Shown here: positions 1-9,039 of the stretch, in pieces | How positions within the stretch are numbered: the stretch's first letter is position 1 | How the letters are laid out: each line of letters opens with the position of its first letter | Assembly: GCA_964058845.1 (NCBI GenBank) | Contig: CAXKVR010000280.1 | Location: 1-59,607, forward strand | Direction of reading: 5' to 3' | Source: Carex sylvatica | Lineage: Eukaryota; Streptophyta; Magnoliopsida; Poales; Cyperaceae | Length of the DNA: 59,607 nt | Translations under genes and position numbers: made by a program | The notes under the pieces: model-generated | What the model saw: the letters and a program-made list of their open reading frames with translations, nothing else | Databases searched by the model: none | What the model was told of the DNA's origin: nothing

Positions 1-1192
1 CTTGATACGTGTGAAGGGTACGCTAAAAAGTTTCAGTACAATAAGATGTACCTTTTAAACCTTAAACACTTTTGAGTCAAATTGCAAGTGCACAATTCTA
101 TCAAAGTAGTATTTTAGGTATCGATCCACAGGGAGTATGAAAAATACTTAGTTTTAAACTCTAAATAATTAATTTCAGAAAATAATAATAAAGTAAAGTG
201 CAATAAAGTAAAGTAAAGGGGGGGTTTGTTTAAATAATCCTAAAGGTTGGGTTCAATACCGAGAATAAGAATTTTTAAACAAGTAAATAAAATGAAAGAA
301 AGAAATATTGGTTTGCTTTCAAGTTGAGAAGATCTAGGGGTCTTTGGTCTACAATCCCTTGCTAATTCTATCTATTCGGTATTTGCTTGAATTCATGTAT
401 GATTTGACGAGGTTTCTAACCTAATAGGTTATTAAGGGTCACTTTCGTGAATTAATAACGTGCCTAGGTAATTCGGACTTCACGATTAGGTCCTTCACCC
501 TAGCTACCTAGACCATAAGCTCTTGTTAGTCTCTCCTCTCCTCGAGTATTGGTACTTCTCAATAAAGTCCATGATACCAATATCCGACTTGATTTGAGAT
601 GTCCTAATTAGGGTTTGACTTCACGGTTAGGTCCTTCACCAAGTCCCTAATCTTAATTTCTGTAGTTCCGGCTTAGATTAAATTGGTTAGAATCTTAATC
701 AAAACCTAGGATATTTGCATTCATAATTTGGTACTATCCTATTGATCACAGTCAATTTTAGTTCTTTTGAAACTAAAACGGGATACTACAATTCAAGTTT
801 TAACTATGTAATTAACACAAATTATTAAATCTCAGAAATTAACAATCAAATCCCATAAAACAATCATAATAAAAGCAAATAACTAAATAAAATAGAATTA
901 AACAAGTTCATGCATGATGACCTAAACCCCTAGAGAGAGAACTACTCCCTCTTGGAGAGATCCATTCCAAAAATTGGCAAATTAAGAAGAAATGAAATAA
1001 AAGAAATGATTACACCCTTTTACAAATCAAAGACCTCTATCTTGTCGAATCTTGCTCAGGAAATCCTTCTTCTCCTTGCTTGAAAGCTTTCCTTACTCCA
1101 GAATTTATCGCTAAGTGTGTGTGTAAAGAGAGAGAATGATGGTGTGTTGGTTGATGTGGTGTGATTCCTCTTTTAATGGGAAAGAACTCCCT

Positions 1193-1200
1193 CTTTTATA
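1193..1200 (-). promoter_or_regulatory. TATA box inside the probable LTR
   Basis: The minus strand reads CTATAAAAGAGG here. It is a good plant TATA box placed as expected for the U3/R boundary of an LTR read leftward. Confidence 0.4.
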
Positions 1201-1369
1201 GCCAAGGACTATGCTCAATTTAGAGGCTAGAAGGTGGGGTTAGTGGAGTAGTGGTTGCTCTGTTTACATTGCTTCCCCGGCAAGCATGTGTATTTCTAAC
1301 AGTAAAAATGTGTCCATAAAGCGCCAAAAATAGAAAAACTGTCAAACCGGGCAGTTATTGGCTTTCTGC

Positions 1370-1665
1370 AGGTCCAGTGCGGATGGATGACCCGCACTGC
1401 GGGTGGCTTCACCCGCACGGGGACAAGTTTCCTTATTTAACTTCTGCAAATTTCTCTAGGTGCGGGTGACACTACGGATTGATGACCCGCACTGCGGATG
1501 GGTTCTGTGCTTTTCTGAAGTTGCTGAAATCGACCAAGTATTGAGTGCGTCTGGGTTCATCCGCACTGGCCTCAGTGCGTCCGCACTAGGCTCGGACTTT
1601 TCCTCTGCGCAGTGAGTGCGCTGGGTTGATCCGCAGTGCGGGTGGCTGATCCGCACTGGGGGGTA
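1370..1665. repeat. GC-rich degenerate repeats (CCGCACTGCGGGTGG type)
   Basis: Several imperfect, partly palindromic copies of a motif around GACCCGCACTGCGGATGG occur near 1374-1412, 1459-1505, 1555-1590 and 1617-1660, in both orientations. They stand out as a GC-rich island in AT-rich surroundings and lie in the U3 part of the probable LTR. They cause the only ORF called here (1456-1656), which I do not regard as a gene. Confidence 0.7.
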
Positions 1666-1859
1666 TTTTTGCTATTTTGCATCATTTCCTGCATTGAAAA
1701 GCCAAATAACCGCAGTAACTTGATTCTAGGTGTATTTTAATCACTTTATATTATAAATACAAGATAATTTGTGTTATTTCATGATAAAATCTAGATCAAA
1801 TGTGTATATAATTTATGCTTATCAATGTCCGGACCGATAAATAATTTAGTGGTATACAT

Positions 1860-2060
1860 AGAAAGATCTCGGGCATTTTTATTAAAATCCTAAAAAAAAA
1901 ATAAGATTTTTATAGATCTGCCCTTTAATATGGATTTTTTTTAAAGCTATGATCTAACACGGGCGGCTCAGCCTCCATGTCAGACCGCCCGGGCAGATTC
2001 AATTCACTAGTCCCCCTGTAGGTCAGATTTGCGCGTATAACCACTTTTTGGAAAGAGAAG
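1860..2060. other. Degenerate Mutator-type terminal repeat remnant (tentative)
   Basis: The layout (GGGCATTTTTATTAAAATCC, an A-run, then a GC-rich segment with GGGCGG and ACCGCCC) resembles the terminal repeat of the Mutator-like element at 7397-16202, which has GGCCATTTTTATTAATACCC, an A-run, then ACCGCC/GGCGGT motifs. No partner end was found. It may be a single end of a related element, or chance. Confidence 0.25.
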
Positions 2061-2214
2061 AATGAAACGGATCCGAATTTAATTCAATATGATGGTTTCT
2101 CAGGTACTTTGGTACAATATTATTATTTGTTAAAATATCATTAGCGTATTCTCAAGCAACACCAATTCTTTAATGTATTATGTCTTGTATCTAAGATGAG
2201 CTCAGCCGGTACCA

Positions 2215-3662
2215 AGGAAAGAACCTGGCATCTACCTTGGTCGTTCCTCCATGAGCTGTCGCCCCCTGAACGGTGATTGGTGAGTTACAGCTCAATTTGG
2301 TTTATTGGATTTATAGTTTTCAGAAAAAAAATTGGTAAATAGGTGGATTTTTCTGATCTTTCAGAAGAGGGCAAGCACAGCCTATTAAATTCATGGGAGC
2401 CTGAGCTCCTTGCAAAATTTGACTTAGATGTACAAACATTGTAGACTATAATCGACGGTAATTGGTAAGTACATTTTTTTTATGTGTCTTACTAGTTTTA
2501 GAAAACCATCTCCTTATAGTAAGAGGTACATTAGTTATTCTTATTCGTTATTTTCAAGAGTAATTGGCATTCCATTAGTCACAGACATATCCCCCCTTTT
2601 CAATATCTAAAATTGAATTAAGAAAACAGTAGTGCCAATAAGTAGGTGGTAGCGTAACAATTTTTAGCATCGAAGTATCAATTTGGTAAATTTATTCATT
2701 TTGTTCCGGAAGAGAAGACTCCAAGTAATAAATTGTTAAGAATGTTATCATGCATCTTATAGTTTGATGATATTTTAACTTGGTTATGGCAATTTTTCGG
2801 TCTGAAAGAGAGAACTTTAGCATGGTAATTTCTGAACTGAGATTCAATTTAATTAAAAGATCAAATACTTGAGTAGAAACTAGGGTGTTCTTAAGTTCAC
2901 CAAATCCCTTGGTGAACTCAAGTCTAAAACTCATCGAATCGGTTTTAGACGATAAATCTAAACCGTTAAAATCTGCCTACTTTATGAGTGATGCGTCTAC
3001 ATGTAAAAAAAAAAAAAAATTGAAATTAATTTTGCATAGAGTCAAATGGTCAAAAAACGTTCAAAAAATAAATGCATTAAAATTAATTTATTAACCTTCT
3101 AACTTTGACCGCTTGATTTTATACTAAATTAAGTTGAATGTTTAAAATTTTCACATATCGATGCATCACTCGTAAGATAGACGGATTTCAACGGTTCGGA
3201 TTCATCATTTAAAACTGATTTGACAGATTTTAGACTGAGTTCACCAACGAAATTGATGAACTTAAGAACACCCTAGCTCTACTCCAAATACTTGGGATAA
3301 ATTTCATCAGAAGAATAATGAACTTAAACCCTCCGGTCCCAAGATTGCTTATCAATTGTTGAATACTAAGTTCGTCTCTTTTCTGAAATACTTGTTGGCC
3401 CCTAAAAGCAAGCACTCTTGAGAAACTGCATATAAAATAATTTGTTGTCTTTAATTTCTTAGGTATTCTGTTATTAACAAGCCAGCGGGGGTTCTTCATT
3501 GGCTGGAGAACAACCAAGATGCTTAGAATGTCAATTGGGTTGTCATCTTGGATGCCGATATAATATATAGTTCAAGGCCCACTAATTCCATGGGAACTTG
3601 GAGCCAAGAAAGGGAAGCCAGTAGCTGCTTACTATCGGATTATGTACCGATTGGTACAGTAG
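2215..3662 (+). pseudogene. Peptidyl-serine galactosyltransferase-like (SERGT) gene remnant
   Basis: Two exon pieces can be joined. The first (about 2215-2276) encodes SSMSCRPLNGDW up to a donor GATTG^GTGAGT. The second starts after the acceptor CTTAG at 3462 and continues in phase with YSVINKPAGVLHWLE. The joined GDWYSVINKPAGVLHWL matches the conserved GDWYPAINKPAGVLHWL block of plant SERGT enzymes, Golgi glycosyltransferases that add galactose to serine in extensin-type proteins. Further on are WVVILDADI and, one frame over, GPLIPWELGAKKGKPVAAYY, as expected after the family's VILDADM. A TAG interrupts exon 2 (after ENNQDA) and a frameshift follows ILDADI. The intron carries a foldback MITE. 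No other exons were recognised, so it is a dead fragment. The family call rests on remembered motifs, without a search. Confidence 0.6.
2881..3275. mobile_element. Foldback MITE (TAGGGTGTTCTTAAG ends) in SERGT-like intron
   Basis: The two halves are inverted copies of each other over about 185 bp per arm: both ends read TAGGGTGTTCTTAAGTTCA inward, and the arms share further blocks (GGTGAACTCA, GAGTGATGC). TA flanks both ends, so a TA duplication is possible but not proven. It has no coding capacity. The superfamily is undetermined. Confidence 0.75.
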
Positions 3663-4314
3663 ACGAGGTAGAGTAGGGGATGTCAATGGATGAGGTGCAG
3701 GCACTCCAGCTTAGGTTTGGACCAGATTCAACTGAGAGATAAAGCATATATCGGCTTCATAAGAGAATTTTTTTTGTTCTATTTTGAAATCCTATTGTAT
3801 TAAGGGTTAGTGTAATGTCTACTTGACCTTTTTGTATTCAGTCAGTTGTTGTTTGTTTAGATGATACTATAGGTTAGAACTTTAGTTATTTGGTTTGTAA
3901 GGCTTGTAATGTGGGATTGGTACTAACCGTTTGGTTACTTTGGTAACTATCTCAAAACTCTTTGATTTCAATTAAATCAGTGGGCTAGTTCCCACTATTG
4001 AAAATAATTTAATTATAAGCTTGGCAACTTCTCATGCTTGTTTGAAGTGTTTCGTTGTTTGCTTAACAAATATGATATTTTCAATAATTATAATTAAGCT
4101 TGGTAATATTTTATGATCTAAATTTACAACCCCATATATTAAAAAATTAATGAAGAAATTATAAATCATAAACAAATCATAAACAAATCATAAATTATTT
4201 CTGGTGAACATCAATTTTCAACGAACCATGACAAGTTTGTTTAACAAGTCCTTCAAATTTCTTTCTCCGCCTTTATCTCCTTTCTCTTTCTTCCGAAAAA
4301 AATTATGCTAAGCA
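3663..4314. other. Intergenic, nothing recognised
   Basis: AT-rich sequence after the SERGT-like remnant. No convincing exon, RNA gene or repeat end was found before the TSD of the hAT-like MITE at 4315. Confidence 0.5.
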
Positions 4315-4322
4315 GTCCTACC

Positions 4323-5034
4323 TAGGGGTGAGTAAATCGCTCATAACTCGCTCATTAAAAACTCGTCTAAACTCGCTCATTTATTTAATGAACGAACATG
4401 AGCATAACTCAATTCGCTCATTAAGAATTTGCCACATCTAATCCCTGCCACATTTAATCCTGTGTAACATCAGTTTTGCCTCATTAAATCCTATGTAATA
4501 TTCATAGTTTCATACATTCATTTTTTTTTGTAAATTGGCAGAACCAAAACATCCGCTTAAAATCCAAAACCTAACCTAACCTCCGCCAACTGCTTGTTGC
4601 TTGTTTAAGATGAATTTTCATTATTATTTTTATAATACAAATTTGTAGGTATGTGACAAGAAAATATCTGTGTGTATGTCACAAGTAGGACCGTCAAAAT
4701 CGACAAGACAATAGCTACTGGATTTTTATTAGTTTATGTTGTTAGTTTATGTTAGATTATTCTATTTTGTAATATGTTGATTGTTGTTTGTTGATGCTAC
4801 TGTGAAATCTATTTTTGTTAGATTTTTATTATATTTTATTTAAATGAATTATGACAATTTGTTAAATTTTGGTACTCATAAGTCATAACTCGTGAGCCGC
4901 TCATAACTCGCTCATTTACAACTCGCTCATCTATCCGCTCATTTAAACTCACTCATTAACAACTCGCTCATTTACTTAATGAGCGAGCATGAGCGTACCC
5001 TAACTCTCTCATGCTCGCTCATTAATCACCCCTA
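4323..5034. mobile_element. hAT-like MITE with perfect 8-bp TSD (GTCCTACC)
   Basis: The 712-bp element starts TAGGGGTGAG and ends with the inverted counterpart (TCACCCCTA). It is flanked on both sides by the identical octamer GTCCTACC (4315-4322 and 5035-5042). TAGGGGTG-type ends with 8-bp duplications are characteristic of hAT transposons. Both subterminal regions carry many copies of AACTCGCTCATT/GAGCGAG, as expected for transposase-binding subterminal repeats. The AT-rich middle has no transposase gene, so it is non-autonomous. It inserted at the 3' end of the filament-like protein fragment that follows. Confidence 0.92.
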
Positions 5035-5042
5035 GTCCTACC

Positions 5043-5338
5043 TCCTGTTGCTTCTTTGGTACCAACAACTGTACCGGAACATCATTTCCATGCACTTTTA
5101 TGATCAAATCTGCTCCATTTTCATTTGAATTTGCTTTCTGCACACCATCTTCAGCTAGAATTTGGTACAGAGAGCAACTCCTTCGATGATCTGTTTCTTG
5201 GGTCAAAATGGAGTTCTCCTTTTGATCTGAAATGCTGCTGTTCTTTGATTCTGACATGGCTTCAAGTTGCTTGCTAATGTTCAGTATTTCTTCTTGGCAC
5301 TCAGCTAAACTTTTGGAGGCTTCCCCTGTATCAGAATC
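5043..5338 (-). pseudogene. Filament-like plant protein (FPP) gene fragment
   Basis: Minus-strand exon-like segment beginning after an acceptor (CTTTTCAG at 5339-5346). Its translation runs DSDTGEASKSLAECQEEI, then LNISKQLEAMSES, and later CSLYQILAEDG. The block LAECQEEILNISKQLEAM matches the conserved LAECQETI..LGKQLKAL coiled-coil segment of filament-like plant proteins (DUF869 family), which are long coiled-coil proteins. Only this one exon is recognisable. The reading frame runs straight into the hAT-like MITE and stops inside it (5009), so the original 3' end was displaced by the insertion. I regard it as a gene fragment. Confidence 0.55.
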
Positions 5339-5346
5339 CTGAAAAG

Positions 5347-6599
5347 GGCAAAATTGTCACTATTATATTTTATAGAGCATTGTTCGATTAAACTCTATGG
5401 AAAGGAAACTGTTTGTAATACCAAGATTTTAGTTGTCAAGTGCCAATTTAGAACACAAAAATTGCTTATAGCTTTATGGATTATATCTAAATTTTGGTTA
5501 TCAGAAATTTTTTTTTTTTTTTGAAATGATCAATCTCGTACCAGTACAATGCTTTATATCAGTCAATTTGGGTAATGGTAACTATGACTGGTGGTAGTAC
5601 CATATTTTGTGCTTTGTCTGATTATTCAGGGTATTTTTTGTTTAATTTGTGCTTTCTTTGTAGCAATAACAGCTCTGGTATGTCTATGCTCAGGTAAAAT
5701 AAAGAGATACTCACTCTTTGAAGTTGCTTGCTTTCACCTTTTGTATCATCACTGCATTAAACAAAGAACTTTACATAAAAAATAAAAAAAAGCTTAGCTG
5801 GATATGTAAAACAAAAGGGAGAAAGGAGCAAAGTTACCTTTCTAATTTAGGCTCTAATTTAAATTCAAAGCTCCTTTTTGCATCCTTAAATGCATTGACT
5901 TCTAACTCATCTGCTGTCTTTAATACATTTTTTCTCATTATTTCCTTCTTCTAATTTCAAATTATCATCTCTCTCACCAATTTCTCCCTCAACCTCCTTG
6001 TCACATTCTTTCTCAATCCCATTAGTTTCACCATTAATTACTTTTTTCTGCCTACAAATCTGGGTCACAACCAGCGTGCCATCCTCTCTGACAGCGGCGA
6101 CCTGGGAGCCATCAAAGCTCGATGCGAGCACTAGCATGGCGGACAGCATCCAATCGACGGAGCTACATGTAGCTTCTCCATCAAGGAGACAAATGGACTG
6201 TAGTACTACAGCAAGGCAATTTGTCGATGGTAAACTTCATAAAATAATTATCAATTTACCAATAAACAGAACTTCATCAAGGTTCAAAATAATTCTTCCT
6301 AATCTGAAAAAAATTAGTACAGGAGGAGATGTTCAAGAAACCTTGTTGCAATGAAGGGTGTGATAATCAGTACCTGAGATGCAACGAATGCAGGGAGTAC
6401 ACCAAGCCGCGGAGGAGGAGATCGGACGAGTGTGGTGAGGCAATGCCTCTATTTCCATGAGATAACAAAAAAGAAAGAAGATAACAGAGTTAGGGAAAAT
6501 GACATTTCTATCCTAAATAACTTAAAAGTCGGAGACATTCAATTAAAGGTCAGATTTTAATTACTGTACTATAGAATCTTTTTTTTTTGCTGTACTATA
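5347..6599. other. Intergenic with one unrecognised ORF-like segment
   Basis: Mostly AT-rich. Around 5907-6200 the minus strand holds an open stretch containing DGEATCSSVDWMLSAMLV and VREDGTLVVTQIC, GC-richer than its surroundings and resembling a coding exon. I do not recognise the family, and a TAG lies just upstream in the same frame. It could be another degraded exon belonging with the neighbouring fragment. Confidence 0.3.
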
Positions 6600-6969
6600 C
6601 AAACCCATAAAAGAAATATTAATTTCAAAATATTGAAATTTTAAAATATGTACCACAAAACATGAACTAAATCTCATTATTTTTGTAAGCATGATATATA
6701 TAAAAAAAATGTAGATTATGTCTACAATGTTAGATTTCAAATTAAAAGTTTGATTTTCAAATTGTTAATATTATCAAAGTAAAGAATTATCAAGTGATCT
6801 TCACTTGAGGTTGTATAATCTTCTATTTGTCGATTATTGTGCAGCTTTTACTGATGCCGCAAGATTTCTTCAATGAAACTAGGAATGCAAATGAGCCTAG
6901 TTTGTGATTCTAGCTCTAATGAAGTATAGATGGACAAAATGATCCATGGCTATATTCATAAAAGAGGAG

Positions 6970-7331
6970 AGATCCAATTACACCTTTTTTTTGTGACACC
7001 GAATTACACTATTTATTTTCAAAGTTTTCAAATTTCAAACAGTCGATCCAAACAGTTCAACATAATGGATATGTTAAAATGTGCTTGCAGATCAAATTTT
7101 ATATTTTTTAGAATTTTTTTACTATTTATTAAATATTTAACAAAATCGCTATATTCAGACCGTTGATTTTTTGTATCCATCTTAATAAATAATAAAAAAA
7201 TTCAGAAAAATATAAAATTTGATCTGCAAGCACATTTTAATATATCCATTTGAATGGTTTGGATCGACTGTTTGAACTTTGTAAACATAGGGTGTAATCC
7301 GGTGTTATCAAAAAATGGTGTAATTGGATCC
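6970..7331. mobile_element. Foldback MITE (GATCCAATTACACC ends)
   Basis: An inverted-repeat element of about 360 bp whose ends read GATCCAATTACACC inward. The arms share the core found in other foldback elements of this window (CTTGCAGATCAAATTTTATA and GGTTTGGATCGACTGTTTGAA). Block B lacks it at the matching place (about 31548-31582), supporting a recent insertion in block A. The TSD is unclear. It carries no gene. Confidence 0.8.
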
Positions 7332-7396
7332 CTAAATGTACCAAATGGACTTTTCTTTTGATTTAAAAATGACCTTTTTCACCCTTCAAATTCTAG

Positions 7397-7616
7397 CGGC
7401 CATTTTTATTAATACCCCTAAAAAAAAACTAAATTTTAACAATGCCTCTGCCAATTTTTTTTTTTTATTCCTGCCCCGACCGCCAGGCCCACTGGCGGCC
7501 CATTTATTGAAGGAAACCGCCAGGGCCCAAGGCGGTCCACTACCCCAACCAAACCGCCCCCCCCACTGGCGGTCCACTACCCTAAGGAAACCGCCCCCCC
7601 CCCCCTGGCGGTCCGC
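7397..7616 (+). repeat. Left terminal inverted repeat of the MULE
   Basis: Matches the inverse of 16017-16202 nearly base for base over the first about 160 bp, then continues with GC-rich modules of the form ACCGCC...GGCGGT. The left arm has one extra module of about 40 bp compared with the right arm. It probably contains the promoter of the plant mobile domain gene by analogy with MuDR; no TATA box was identified. Confidence 0.93.
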
Positions 7617-7840
7617 TATACATTAATACTCCCCAACAGACCTCCCTCCCACCCACTCCTCTCTGCCCTAATCGCCCCCCTGCCTCTGCTCCGAACCAGA
7701 AGAGAAAAAAAAGAGAAAAAAGAGAAAAAAGAGAAAAAAGAAGGAAAAAGAAGGAAAAAGAAGAAAAGATTTGCGTCGCCGCTCCTGTCTCCGCCCCTGC
7801 CGCTGCCGTCGCGACTGCTCCGCTCCTCTCCCGCTCTTGA

Positions 7841-9038
7841 ATGTAAGTTTTTTCGATCTGATTAGTTAAATTTAGGGTTAGGGTTAGGGTTAAGATTAGT
7901 GAATCGATAATGGTTGAATTAGTTGAATTGATGAATTGGTTGAATTGTGACTCGATAATGGTTGAATTAGAGTTGTTCCGAATTGGTTGAATTGGTCCAA
8001 TTGGTTGAATTGGTCCAATTGGTTGAATTGGTCCAATTGGTTGAATTGGTCCAATTGGTTGAATTGGTTAAATTGGTTGAATTGGTTGAATTGGTTGAAT
8101 TGGTGGAATTGGTGGAATTGGTGGAATTAGTTGAATTGGTTGAATTGGTTGAATTGGTCGAATTGGTCGAATTGGGTGCTTTATTGAATTGTTTGGATTG
8201 GGGATTATTAATAAAAAAATAATTATGGTAGAATTGCTTAATTTTTTTGAATGTAATATAGTTCAATTTAGGGTTTATGGTTATGAATTGTGAATTGCTT
8301 AAAAATGTATAGTTTATGGTTTGGGGTTATTATGGTTGAATTTTTTGATTTGTTTAAAAATATAAAGTTAGAGTTTATGGTTTACAAAATTTAGGGTTGA
8401 GAGGTTTTTGACGTTAATTGACAAAAGACATGTATATATATTAATAGAAATTAATTTTAAGTAAAAATAAATTATTTTAAAGTATATCAAAATTAGTTTA
8501 AAAATTGCCTATTCGTTATTAAGTGAATTGCAGTTTTTTGTTTTTCTTGCAAATTTCATATTTTTATAAAATTTAATAGTAAATAAATTTTTTTATTTTT
8601 ATAAAATTTAATGGTTAATGGTGAATAAAATTTAGTAGTAAATATAATTTGCTTAGAAAAATTAATTTGTTTATAAAACAATCCCTGCCTAGGGACCTCT
8701 TTGTGACAGGATGTAAAAAGTTGTATGATACGTATTTTTTAATTGAAATTTCATAGAAATACTAGTTGCAAAATGTATAAAACTTAATAATATTTTCAAA
8801 CATAAATTTGAATAAAAGAAATGATTATTTTGAAATTTATTTGATAAATTATGAGCACATGTAGTTATTTGGTAATTTGTTATAATTAAAATTCGATTAA
8901 AATTCATGTGTTTCGGTTATTGGTTAGATATATATTTTACAAATATGGTGAGATGAATTGTTGTTGTAATAATAAAAATATGTGTAGTTACTATTTTTTA
9001 ATTATTGTGATTGATTATATATATTTTTTTAAATGTAG
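7841..9038 (+). other. Probable 5'-UTR intron of the plant mobile domain gene
   Basis: The sequence before 7841 is a pyrimidine- and GC-rich, UTR-like leader ending CTTGAAT^GTAAGTTTTTTCG, a strong plant donor. The next good acceptor directly before the ATG is AAATGTAG at 9031-9038. A long leader intron is therefore likely. It contains TTAGGG repeats at about 7872-7892 and the TTGGTTGAA array. Confidence 0.55.
7905..8180. repeat. Tandem array of TTGGTTGAA/TTGGTCCAA units
   Basis: About 25-30 copies of a 9-bp unit, mainly TTGGTTGAA, alternating at first with TTGGTCCAA and later with TTGGTGGAA and TTGGTCGAA. The 9-bp period keeps frames open on both strands, reading (VEL)n on plus and (NST)n on minus; these are artefacts of the repeat. 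It lies inside the probable leader intron. Confidence 0.9.
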
Positions 9039-9039
9039 T

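Larger units (their letters stand above)
1..1825 (-). mobile_element. Probable long LTR (solo or truncated), reverse orientation
   Basis: Read on the minus strand, the segment starts at 1825 with TGATAAGCATAAATTATATA, a TG start as expected for an LTR, and runs leftward past the window edge, so its other end and its TSD cannot be seen. A minus-strand TATA box (TATAAAAG) lies at 1193-1200, about 630 bp inside the element, suggesting a long U3. At 80-140 there is a short stretch (GCAAGTGCACAAT followed by ATCGATCCACAGGGA) of a kind I recall from non-coding parts of plant Ty3/gypsy-type LTRs. There is no coding sequence. The lineage is not determined and a non-LTR origin is not excluded. Confidence 0.45.

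Noticed and set aside
7386..7626. ORFs in the MULE ends (for example a Gly/Trp-rich 63-codon frame, repeated at 16016-16228)
   Set aside because: The same frame appears at both ends because they are inverted repeats; these are terminal repeats, not genes.
7872..7893. Interstitial telomere or chromosome end
   Set aside because: Only three to four TTAGGG units; better explained as a short leader motif of the MULE gene.
7967..8266. Long open frames with (NST)n and (VEL)n repeats
   Set aside because: Produced by a 9-bp tandem repeat that keeps frames open on both strands; it lies in a probable leader intron.
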